Assembly (NCBI GenBank): GCA_902465425.1
Contig: CABQNA010000048.1
Span: 1 to 8,818, forward strand
Direction: 5' to 3'
DNA length: 8,818 bases
DNA from: an uncultured Collinsella sp.
GTDB taxonomy: Bacteria; Actinomycetota; Coriobacteriia; Coriobacteriales; Coriobacteriaceae
The position numbers were made by a program, and so were the translations under genes. The notes beneath the pieces were generated by a model. That model saw only the letters and a list, made by a program, of their open reading frames with translations, was not told where the DNA came from and did no database searches. Of the stretch, positions 1 through 5,918 are shown piece by piece. Numbering within the stretch: the first letter of the stretch is position 1; every line of letters begins with the position of its first letter.

Positions 1-520
1 CGCGCGCCTTCTCGGCAACAAACGCCGCTGCCGAGGTATCGAGCTGCACCGTTGCGTGCGTGCGTGCGGGCGCGGCGACCTCGCCGGCATGCATCACGAT
101 GACGCCGCAGGTGCTCGTCTTAACGAACTCGACCATCTTGGGATCAGTGAAGCCCGTCACGTCGTTGACGATCGAGGCGCCGCAGCGCACGGCCGCCTTG
201 GCAACCGCCACATGACGCGTGTCGATCGAGACGATGGCGCCCTCCTTGGCCAGCGCGCGCACAACGGGCAGCACGCGGCGCGCCTCCTCGTCGGGGTTGA
301 CCGGGGTAAAGCCGGGGCGCGTGGACTCGCCGCCCACGTCGATGATATCGGCGCCGGCGTCGAGCATCGCCAGGCCGTACTCGATGGCGGCATCGGGGTC
401 GAAGTGCTCCCCGCCATCGCTAAACGAATCGGGCGTCACGTTGAGGACGCCCATGATGCGCGGACGGTCAAAGCTGAGCTCGTACTTTCCGCACCGCCAT
501 GTCTTGCTGTCGTTCGCCAT
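1..520 (-). CDS. folP: Dihydropteroate synthase, N-terminal part (3' end outside window)
   Basis: Condenses 6-hydroxymethyl-7,8-dihydropterin pyrophosphate with p-aminobenzoate to give dihydropteroate in cytoplasmic folate synthesis; the family is the sulfonamide target. 173 codons are visible and the frame is open to the window edge, so about the last third of a typical 270-residue protein is missing. Diagnostic motifs are in the expected order: MGVLNVTPDSFSDGG at residues 23-37 (pterin/pyrophosphate loop), DVGGESTRPG at 61-70, SIDT at 98-101, IVNDVTG at 117-123 and VIVMH at 140-144. The start at 520 is chosen because AGGAGG lies 6 nt upstream; an in-frame ATG at 526 would abut the AGGAGG directly. 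The upstream gene on the same strand is the sirtuin, 95 nt away, with a -10-like TACAAT and a GC-rich hairpin between them, so folP may have its own promoter. Identity is very secure. Confidence 0.96.
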   Translation of the reverse strand, partial: MANDSKTWRCGKYELSFDRPRIMGVLNVTPDSFSDGGEHFDPDAAIEYGLAMLDAGADIIDVGGESTRPGFTPVNPDEEARRVLPVVRALAKEGAIVSIDTRHVAVAKAAVRCGASIVNDVTGFTDPKMVEFVKTSTCGVIVMHAGEVAAPARTHATVQLDTSAAAFVAEKAR

Positions 521-542
521 GAACATCCTCCTAAAATGCCCA

Positions 543-570
543 CGCCGCCGAGCTTGGAGAGCTGGCGGCG
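543..570 (-). other. GC-rich hairpin in the folP leader / sirtuin 3' region
   Basis: On the minus strand CGCCGCC pairs with GGCGGCG (7 bp), stacked on AGCT/AGCT (4 bp) with one bulged base and a 5-nt loop. It lies between the sirtuin stop (616) and the folP ribosome binding site and ends about 11 nt before AGGAGG. No T-run follows immediately (the nearest TTTT is about 6 nt further), so it is a poor classical terminator. It could be a 3' stabilising stem, an attenuator or a folP leader structure. Its role is unknown. Confidence 0.5.
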
Positions 571-595
571 GGGTCGCTTTGCACTCAGTCTTTCT

Positions 596-626
596 ATTGT
601 ATCCGCGCACACGGGCTAGAACGCAA
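596..626 (-). promoter_or_regulatory. Candidate folP promoter
   Basis: On the minus strand TACAAT (601-596) matches a sigma-70 type -10 hexamer at 5 of 6 bases. The best -35 candidates are TTGCGT (19-bp spacer) or TGCGTT (18-bp spacer), overlapping the end of the sirtuin gene. Distance to the folP start is 75 nt. The -10 is good but the -35 and spacing are mediocre, so this is tentative. Confidence 0.35.
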
Positions 627-1368
627 ACGCGGCCGCGATGTCGCAAGAAATCAGCAGGTCGGCATTTGCATCCTGATCGGTGGGAGCAAGGTTGCATATG
701 GCCAGCGTATCGCCGGTAAAGTAACGCGTAAGGCCCGCCGCCGGATACACCACGAGCGAGGTCCCACCCACAATGAGGGCATCGGCCGCGGCGATGGCGG
801 CAACGGCGCCGGTCAACACATGCTCGTCGAGCGGCTCCTCGTAGAGCACCACATCGGGCTTAATGCGCCCGCCGCACGCGGGGCACGCGGGCACGCCCGC
901 GGCATCCTCGTGCTCGCGCGAGCAAATCCACTCGGCGCTATAGACCGCGCCGCACGACTGGCAAATGTTGCGATGGACCGACCCGTGCAGCTCAAACACG
1001 CGCTGCGAGCCGGCCGCCTGGTGCAGACCGTCGATATTTTGCGTCACCACGGCGTCGAGCTTGCCGGCGCGCTCCAGCTCGGCCAGCTTGGTGTGGCAGC
1101 GGTTGGGCTTGGCGTTAAGCGCGATCATCTTGGTGCGGTAGAAGTCGAAGAACTCGGCCGGATGCGCCTCGTAAAAGCTATGCGAGAGCATAGTCTCGGG
1201 CGGATAGGCAAACTGCTGGTGATACAGGCCGTCCACGCTGCGGAAATCGGGAATGCCGCTCGCCGTGGAAACGCCCGCGCCGCCAAAGAACACCACGCGT
1301 TTGTGGGTATTGAACAGCTCCGCCAGCGCGGCGGAGGCCTGCCTGGGGTCCGATATTGCCTGCGTCAT
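616..1368 (-). CDS. cobB: SIR2-family NAD-dependent protein deacylase (sirtuin)
   Basis: Removes acetyl or related acyl groups from protein lysines using NAD+, giving nicotinamide and O-acyl-ADP-ribose; cytoplasmic. The 250-residue protein carries the whole catalytic core: GGAGVSTASGIPDFRS at 29-44 (NAD-binding GAG and flexible loop), TQNIDGLH at 109-116, ELHGS at 126-130 with catalytic His128, zinc-binding cysteines 136, 139, 162 and 165, and GGTSL at 201-205. The PxVVxFGE motif common in class U sirtuins reads PDVVLYEE here (171-178). The start at 1368 is chosen over an in-frame ATG at 1419 because GGAGG lies 6 nt upstream and the extra 17 residues look non-coding. It is divergent from the AP endonuclease and 95 nt upstream of folP on the same strand. 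Family assignment is certain; the exact acyl preference cannot be read. The symbol follows common usage for bacterial sirtuins. Confidence 0.94.
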   Translation of the reverse strand: MTQAISDPRQASAALAELFNTHKRVVFFGGAGVSTASGIPDFRSVDGLYHQQFAYPPETMLSHSFYEAHPAEFFDFYRTKMIALNAKPNRCHTKLAELERAGKLDAVVTQNIDGLHQAAGSQRVFELHGSVHRNICQSCGAVYSAEWICSREHEDAAGVPACPACGGRIKPDVVLYEEPLDEHVLTGAVAAIAAADALIVGGTSLVVYPAAGLTRYFTGDTLAICNLAPTDQDANADLLISCDIAAAFAF

Positions 1369-1503
1369 GTTTGTCCTCCGTCCATGTTGGTCGGGCAGCG
1401 TTGGGCGGCGTCCCAGCACGCAGCCTTTAAGTCAGCATGCACGGAGCCCACCCCGCCCTTATTGCGTTAATCTTAAGCCTGCCAACCCCGTCGAAAGGAC
1501 ACC

Positions 1504-2322
1504 ATGCCTCAGACTTACACCTTTGCCTCGTGGAACGTTAACGGCCTGCGCGCCGTGCTCAAAAAGGACCCGAGCTTTATTCAGATCGCGCAAGAACTCG
1601 ACGTCGATATCTTGGCGCTGCAAGAGACCAAGTTGCAAGAAGGCCAGGTGCAGGTCGACCTGCCCGGCTATCACCAAACCTGGAGCTACGCCGAGCGTAA
1701 AGGCTATTCGGGCACTGCGGTCTTTAGCCGCCAGGAACCGCTGCGCGTGCTGCGCGCCGACGCGCTGCTGCCCTACGCCGGCGAGGGCGAGGCCGCCGAG
1801 CTCGTTGCCCAAGCCGCAACCGAGGGCCGCGTCTGTGCGCTCGAGTTCGACAAGTTTTGGTTTGTCGACGTCTATACGCCCAACGCGCAAAATGAGCTCG
1901 CGCGCATCGATGTGCGCATGGCCTGGGACGATGCCTACCGCGGCTTTTTGAGCGCGCTTGAGCGCGAGACCGGCAAGCCCGTCGTAACTTGCGGCGACTT
2001 TAACGTGGCACACGAGGAGATCGACCTTAAGAACCCCAAGTCCAACCGCGGCAACGCCGGCTTTTCGGACGAGGAGCGCGGCAAGTTTACCGAGCTGCTC
2101 AACGCCGGCTTTACCGATACCTGGCGCACGGCTAATCCAGACGTCGAGGGCGTCTACAGCTGGTGGAGCTATCGCTTTAATGCCCGCAAGAACAACGCCG
2201 GCTGGCGCATCGATTACTTCTTGGTAAGTGATTCAATCGCCAATACCGTGCGCGACACCGGTATCCGCGGCGATATCTTCGGCAGCGACCACTGCCCCGT
2301 CACCCTCACGCTAGAGCTCTAG
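1504..2322 (+). CDS. xth: Exonuclease III family AP endonuclease
   Basis: Cuts DNA 5' to abasic sites and trims 3'-blocked ends in base excision repair; Mg2+-dependent. Expected motifs of the EEP nuclease fold are present in the 272-residue protein: SWNVNGLRA at 9-17 (Asn11), LQETKLQ at 39-45 (metal Glu41), YSGTAVFSR at 68-76, VDVYTPNAQ at 121-129 (Tyr124), CGDFNVAH at 163-170 (Asp165, Asn167), NPKSNRGNAGF at 177-187, WRIDYFLVS at 234-242 and GSDHCPV at 260-266 (catalytic Asp262-His263). AAAGGA lies 4 nt before the ATG. Compared with what I recall of the ExoA/ExoIII group, the stretch between residues about 86 and 108 is longer, with an acidic and alanine-rich PYAGEGEAAELVAQAA segment; this looks like a lineage-specific surface loop. 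It is monocistronic, divergent from the sirtuin and convergent with the ECF operon. Some genomes call this gene exoA. Confidence 0.95.
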   Translation: MPQTYTFASWNVNGLRAVLKKDPSFIQIAQELDVDILALQETKLQEGQVQVDLPGYHQTWSYAERKGYSGTAVFSRQEPLRVLRADALLPYAGEGEAAELVAQAATEGRVCALEFDKFWFVDVYTPNAQNELARIDVRMAWDDAYRGFLSALERETGKPVVTCGDFNVAHEEIDLKNPKSNRGNAGFSDEERGKFTELLNAGFTDTWRTANPDVEGVYSWWSYRFNARKNNAGWRIDYFLVSDSIANTVRDTGIRGDIFGSDHCPVTLTLEL

Positions 2323-2337
2323 CGCCAAGCAATTCCT

Positions 2338-2377
2338 GGGGGACAGAGGAAAACAGATCATGTGACCCCTCTCCCCC
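2338..2377. repeat. Inverted repeat, G5-A-CA-GAGG / CCTCTCCCCC
   Basis: GGGGGACAGAGG at 2338-2349 pairs with CCTCTCCCCC at 2368-2377: 10 bp with a 2-nt bulge and an 18-nt loop that includes CAGATCATGTGA. It sits just after the AP endonuclease stop. It may be a transcript end structure or a copy of a dispersed intergenic repeat. Only this copy is visible in the window. Confidence 0.5.
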
Positions 2378-2383
2378 TATAAG

Positions 2384-2446
2384 TTGCGGTGGAATAGTTC
2401 CTGTTTGGGCAGCAAATAGCCAAAAACGAGAACTATTCCACCGCAA
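2384..2446. repeat. Perfect 17-bp inverted repeat with 29-nt loop
   Basis: TTGCGGTGGAATAGTTC at 2384-2400 is exactly complementary to 2430-2446. The loop can pair further as GTTTGGGC (2403-2410) with GCCAAAAAC (2419-2427), with bulges. The whole unit is a 63-nt cruciform or hairpin. No T-run follows on either strand. The length and exactness of the arms suggest a mobile palindromic repeat or an unusual terminator at the convergent junction. Confidence 0.7.
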
Positions 2447-2470
2447 GTTCGTGAGGAAACGCGAAATGCC

Positions 2471-3184
2471 TTACAGCCCGTATTTCACGACGACACGGTT
2501 AATGCGACGGCACCAGGGCTTGTACAAGGCGGCCAAAAACACGCAGGTCGCGAGTCCGTGCGTGATATCGAACGGCACGGCGGTGGCAAGACGTGCCACG
2601 GCACCTGCCCAAGTAAGCGGCTGTACAAAACCAATGATGTCGTAGGCGTTGATCACAACGCCGTACAGCAAACCCGAAGCAAAGCCGTAGGTCAGCAGCG
2701 CCGGCATACGCACGGTGCCATCGGCGCGGTCGAATGCACCCGCATACGCCAGCGCACCGCCAACGTATCCCACGAGCCCCCAGGCATACATCTGCCACGG
2801 CGTCCACATGCCCTGCCCAAAAAAGAAATTGCTGGTCAGCGCCGCCAACGCACCGACCATAAAGCCGTTACGACGACCGAGTGTCGCCCCGGCGATAATG
2901 GCGATGGCACTCACGGGTTTAAAGTCGGGAATGGGTCCAAACAGGATGCGCCCCGCCGCCGCCAGCGCCGCCAGCACCAGCGTGGGCATAATCTGACGCA
3001 GGCCTGGACGCGATGCCTCATAGCCCGCAAAGAACAGCGCAAGCACCAACGCCACCACAACCAGCATGGCCAACGCTGCCTGCTCAACACCCGCCAGCAA
3101 CGCGGCAGCCATCACCGCCGGCACCGCCAACAACAGCGGGATCTCCAGTTTTGCAAGCAAACGCGAGAAACGACAGTCCGTCAT
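2471..3184 (-). CDS. ECF transporter S component (substrate-binding membrane protein), substrate unassigned
   Basis: The substrate-capturing membrane subunit of a group-type energy-coupling factor importer; it works with the T protein and ATPase encoded just upstream. 237 residues, strongly hydrophobic, with about six or seven membrane segments near residues 15-34, 36-53, 66-83, 91-115, 131-150, 162-183 and 193-220. Recognisable family features are GPIPDFKPVSAIAIIAG at 83-99, GATLGRRNGFMVGALAAL at 99-116 and SNFFFGQGMWTPWQMYAW at 118-135, which resemble a class of S components in ECF operons of Firmicutes and Actinobacteria. The start at 3184 lies 4 nt after the ATPase stop codon; the ATG overlapping that stop (3189) is out of frame. 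The ribosome binding site is weak, consistent with translational coupling. It is the last gene of the operon. The family is likely; the vitamin or metal it carries is not readable. Confidence 0.85.
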   Translation of the reverse strand: MTDCRFSRLLAKLEIPLLLAVPAVMAAALLAGVEQAALAMLVVVALVLALFFAGYEASRPGLRQIMPTLVLAALAAAGRILFGPIPDFKPVSAIAIIAGATLGRRNGFMVGALAALTSNFFFGQGMWTPWQMYAWGLVGYVGGALAYAGAFDRADGTVRMPALLTYGFASGLLYGVVINAYDIIGFVQPLTWAGAVARLATAVPFDITHGLATCVFLAALYKPWCRRINRVVVKYGL

Positions 3185-3188
3185 CCCA

Positions 3189-4832
3189 TCACGCCCTATA
3201 GAACACGTTGTCGGCAAAGAAGTCGGCCGGGGACTCCATGCAGGCAATCTCGCCGTCAAACATCATGGCGACGTCGTCGGCTACCTGCTCGGCAAAGTCC
3301 AAATCGTGCGTAGCCATGATGACGGTGCCGCCAGCCTTCGCATGGTCACGCAGGGCGCGGGCGATGGTGCGGCGACTCTCCAGGTCCAAGCCCTTCGTGG
3401 GCTCGTCAAGCAGCAGCAGCTCGGGGCCGATCAGCAGCAGCTTTGCCAGTGCGAGCAGCTGGCGCTGTCCGCCCGAAAGATCGTACGGATGGCGTCCATC
3501 CAGACCCGACAACCCCAAGCTCGCCGCACGCTCCCGCGCCAAGTTCTCGTCATATCCGCAGGTCGAGGCCCATTCCATCAGCTCATCGCGAACCGTCTCG
3601 GCAACCAGCAATGCTTTGGGATTCTGAGGCAGCAGCGCCGCCGAGGCCGCTCCGCGCACCATGCGGCCGCGCTGCAGCTTGGCGGTCTTCGCCAGCACCG
3701 AGAGTATCGTCGACTTACCGCATCCGTTGCCGCCCACGATCGCATGCACCGCACCGGCCGAAAACGACGCATCGAGCCCGCGCAGCACCCAGCCGGACGC
3801 TCGATCGTAGCGAAACCAGCCTTCCGACAGGGTGGTAGCCGACCCGCCGTGCATTTTTTGGAGTATTCTGCTTCCATCCGTGCGCGAGAAGGCTTCCAAG
3901 CCGTTCTCGAGCGACGTTTGCGCCACAAATTCGGACGATTTGTCCAATTCCAAACTTTTTTTCGCGCTCGATACGTCCCCGGGCGGCTCCAGAGAGCCCA
4001 AATTGTCCTCACGCCTGCTGAATACTCCGTTTTTTGCACATCGGATGGCACCCCACCCCAACGTGTCATCGGAAAACAGCGATTCTCGGCATACCAAAGA
4101 AGCCATATCCGCCGCCTCGTGCACGCGGCCATCCTCAATCCGGTACGCACACGTCGCGTATTCGAGCATTGGGCGCGGCTGATGCGTCGCCACAACAACC
4201 GTGCAGCCCAGCTCGCGATTCACACGAAACAGCGCGTGCAGGAAATTCTTCTCGGCAACGGGATCGAGCTGAGACGTGGGCTCGTCGAGCAGCAGCACGC
4301 GCGGGCGCAGCGCCAGGACGGCGGCAAGCGACAGCAGCTGCTTGCGGCCACCCGAAAGCGTATCGGTATCACGATGAAGCCAGTCCTCCAGACCAAAGAA
4401 ATAGCTGGTCTCGGCAACACGGCGGCGCATCTCGTCGCGCGACACACCCAGATTCTCTAGGCCAAACGCCATCTCGTGCCACACGGTCTCGCACACAATC
4501 TGGTTCTCGGGATCCTGAAACACATAACCCACGCGCTCTGCCGATGCCCGCACGTCCATGTCGGCAACGTTCTCGCCCAGCACGCGCGCATCGCCAGTGC
4601 GCTCGCCCGCTGGAGCGATCTCGGGCTTGAGCAGCGACAGCAGCGTCGACTTGCCCGAACCGGTACCGCCAACAAGCAGTGCAAACGCACCTTGGGAAAC
4701 ACGCCAATCAAGCCCCTCGAGCACCGGTGCCTTGACCCCGGGATAGGCAAAACTAAGGCCTCGCACCTCAATCGCCGGCGCGGCCGAGCCATATGCCACA
4801 CCCGCCGCCGAGCTCCTATCAAACCGAGCCAT
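3189..4832 (-). CDS. Fused double ABC ATPase of ECF transporter (EcfA-EcfA')
   Basis: Hydrolyses ATP at the cytoplasmic face to drive the ECF importer, combining in one 547-residue chain the two ATPases often encoded separately. Domain 1 (about 20-245): Walker A GGTGSGKST 55-63, Q-loop Gln106 in YVFQDPENQ, signature LSGGRKQ 159-165, Walker B VLLLDEP 179-185 with Glu184, and His217. Domain 2 (about 335-535): Walker A GGNGCGKST 367-375, Gln403 in LLPQNPKALL, signature LSGGQRQ 452-458, Walker B LLLLDEP 472-478 with Glu477, and His509. All catalytic residues are intact in both halves. The ATG overlaps the ecfT stop as TGATG, and AAGAGG lies 8 nt upstream. The linker between domains is unusually long: residues 265-328 come from an AT-richer block with inverted ends (3849-4039). 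Without it the protein would be about 483 residues, close to my memory of fused homologues such as B. subtilis YkoD. Confidence 0.95.
   Translation of the reverse strand: MARFDRSSAAGVAYGSAAPAIEVRGLSFAYPGVKAPVLEGLDWRVSQGAFALLVGGTGSGKSTLLSLLKPEIAPAGERTGDARVLGENVADMDVRASAERVGYVFQDPENQIVCETVWHEMAFGLENLGVSRDEMRRRVAETSYFFGLEDWLHRDTDTLSGGRKQLLSLAAVLALRPRVLLLDEPTSQLDPVAEKNFLHALFRVNRELGCTVVVATHQPRPMLEYATCAYRIEDGRVHEAADMASLVCRESLFSDDTLGWGAIRCAKNGVFSRREDNLGSLEPPGDVSSAKKSLELDKSSEFVAQTSLENGLEAFSRTDGSRILQKMHGGSATTLSEGWFRYDRASGWVLRGLDASFSAGAVHAIVGGNGCGKSTILSVLAKTAKLQRGRMVRGAASAALLPQNPKALLVAETVRDELMEWASTCGYDENLARERAASLGLSGLDGRHPYDLSGGQRQLLALAKLLLIGPELLLLDEPTKGLDLESRRTIARALRDHAKAGGTVIMATHDLDFAEQVADDVAMMFDGEIACMESPADFFADNVFYRA
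3849..4039 (-). repeat. Candidate palindromic element inserted in frame in the ECF ATPase linker
   Basis: Both ends carry the same inverted 23-nt pattern, GTGCA-N6-GGAGTATTC-W-GC, at 3849-3871 and, reverse-complemented, at 4017-4039; 16 of 23 positions match and the mismatches are clustered in a T6 versus A5C tract. Near the centre GGAC (3933-3936) pairs with GTCC (3942-3945), extended by AATT on both sides with one bulge, so the block is palindromic at both ends and in the middle. My hand count gives about 52% GC, clearly below the flanking gene. The block is open in the ATPase frame and encodes about 64 mostly hydrophilic residues (265-328, from CAKNGVFS to RILQKMH) between two complete ABC domains. 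I see no transposase. Interpretation as an inserted element is inference from a single copy. Confidence 0.6.
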
Positions 4833-5725
4833 CAGCCAAACCTCTTCTCATCAATCGCGTGCAACGCGCAAGGCAACACCATCCAGGCGGCGTACACGAC
4901 ATAGCCTGGCCACGGCGCCGGCACCGAGAGCTGCGGATAAAACGAATACTGCGTCGTCGCGGTCGCCGCCACGGCCACCGCGGCGGCACCAAACAGCGCG
5001 AGCCCGACCAGCGCGGCAACGTCGCTGCGCCCCAGTCGATACCGCGCATACGTCGTACGACGTGTCGCGGCACCCCACCCGCGCGAGCGCATCGCGTCCG
5101 CGCGCTCCAGCGAATCTTCCATGCCCCAGCCCATCAACACGCTCGACGCCCGCAGGCGCGATCGCACGGGATCGGTGGGCGCGCGGCCCGGCACATCAAT
5201 CGCATCCTGCACCGCCAGCACCGTACGACCGCGGCGTAAAAACTGCGGGATAAGCCTCATGCACATCGAGATCATGAGCGCGATCACCGGTGCGGCATTG
5301 CCCAGCAGCGCGAGCACCTTGTCGTATTCGAGCATCGACGCCGCGGCCTCAAACCACAGCACGCTCGCCACAAACAGCCCGCCCATGCACAGGCCGTATA
5401 CCATGCTTTCCAGATACACCGCGCGCATGCCAATACGGAACAGCTCCGTCGAGCCCGAGGCGCTAAACAGCGGATTGACCAGCGCGATAATCAAAATCAC
5501 CGGCAGCTGCCAGCGGAGTGCGCCCAGCGTGCGGGCAGCCCCACGCGTCACAAATCCATACGCCAGCCCGCCCGCAAGCGACAGCGCAATCAGCACCGGC
5601 TGCATCGAGAACATGGCGAGCCCCAGCGTCAGCACTATATAGAGTGCCGGCACAGCCGGATGCGACATCGAGAACGCCGCGACGGGCTCGCCGCCAAACT
5701 CCTCTTGTATGTTGTCCACGGGCAC
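4832..5725 (-). CDS. ecfT: ECF transporter T component (energy-coupling transmembrane protein)
   Basis: The scaffold membrane subunit that links the ATPases to the S component and transmits ATP-driven motion. About 297 residues with likely membrane segments near 23-40, 43-60, 72-87, 105-125, 137-160, 235-255 and 273-291. Family signs are NPLF at 84-87, the WFEAAASMLEYDK region at 124-136, MRLIPQF at 156-162, and the coupling-helix motif ERADAMRSRGWG at 207-218, matching the Ala-Arg-Gly type motif that docks on the ATPases. The start is uncertain. GTG at 5725 is preferred because GAGGGG lies 6 nt upstream and the resulting length fits the family; GTG 5719 is nearly equivalent, ATG 5668 would begin at the conserved SHPAVPALY, and in-frame ATG 5863 or GTG 5890 add a non-membrane Arg-rich tail. 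It is first gene of the operon, overlapping the ATPase start by one base. Confidence 0.88.
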   Translation of the reverse strand: MPVDNIQEEFGGEPVAAFSMSHPAVPALYIVLTLGLAMFSMQPVLIALSLAGGLAYGFVTRGAARTLGALRWQLPVILIIALVNPLFSASGSTELFRIGMRAVYLESMVYGLCMGGLFVASVLWFEAAASMLEYDKVLALLGNAAPVIALMISMCMRLIPQFLRRGRTVLAVQDAIDVPGRAPTDPVRSRLRASSVLMGWGMEDSLERADAMRSRGWGAATRRTTYARYRLGRSDVAALVGLALFGAAAVAVAATATTQYSFYPQLSVPAPWPGYVVYAAWMVLPCALHAIDEKRFG

Positions 5726-5918
5726 CCCCGTCCCCTCGCTCAAACGACAGCTCCGCAGCACCGCCAACGCCGCACGCAAGCAGCGCAAACGCCACGACGG
5801 CGGCGCAAGCCCCAACCGCCGCAAACCAATCGCTACGCGCTCAACATATGCCTGCGGTATCATATTGCGCCGTGTATCGTTTCCAAACACACGTCTCTAT
5901 AACGTAACAGGAGATCAC
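5726..5918. other. Divergent ecfT-glmU intergenic region
   Basis: This gap of about 190 nt must hold both the ecfT and glmU promoters. I find no convincing -35/-10 pair. TATCAT (5858-5863) and TATCGT (5875-5880) on the plus strand are possible -10 elements for glmU, but lack a good -35. On the minus strand a second frame (about 5831 down to 5726) has host-like codon choice and encodes a hydrophobic, lipoprotein-like stretch without a start codon; see the findings. No riboswitch consensus was recognised. Confidence 0.4.

Larger units (their letters stand above)
2323..2470. other. Convergent intergenic region with two inverted repeats
   Basis: This 148-nt gap lies between the ends of the plus-strand AP endonuclease and the minus-strand ECF S component. 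It holds no credible gene. Two unrelated inverted repeats (2338-2377 and 2384-2446) fill most of it. Neither is followed by a long T-run in either direction, but as stable stems at a convergent junction they may still act as bidirectional terminators or transcript 3' ends. Confidence 0.6.

Noticed and set aside
820..1470. 216-codon plus-strand open frame opposite the sirtuin
   Set aside because: It is antisense to a sirtuin with all catalytic motifs and overlaps the divergent promoter region.
3187..3189. ATG overlapping the ATPase stop codon as the S-component start
   Set aside because: It is out of frame with the S component; the in-frame ATG is at 3184.
3066..4460. 464-codon plus-strand open frame opposite the ECF S and ATPase genes
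   Set aside because: It is antisense to two well-supported genes, rich in Arg, Gln and His, with no motif or ribosome binding site.
5898..5903. TATAAC as a glmU -10 element
   Set aside because: Transcription would start at or inside the AGGAG ribosome binding site, and no -35 lies at a proper distance.
5709..5918. Upstream in-frame extension of glmU by 70 codons
   Set aside because: The extension is Arg/Thr/Ala-rich with no family similarity; ATG 5919 has AGGAG 5 nt upstream and begins the conserved ATAIILAAGEGTRM sequence.
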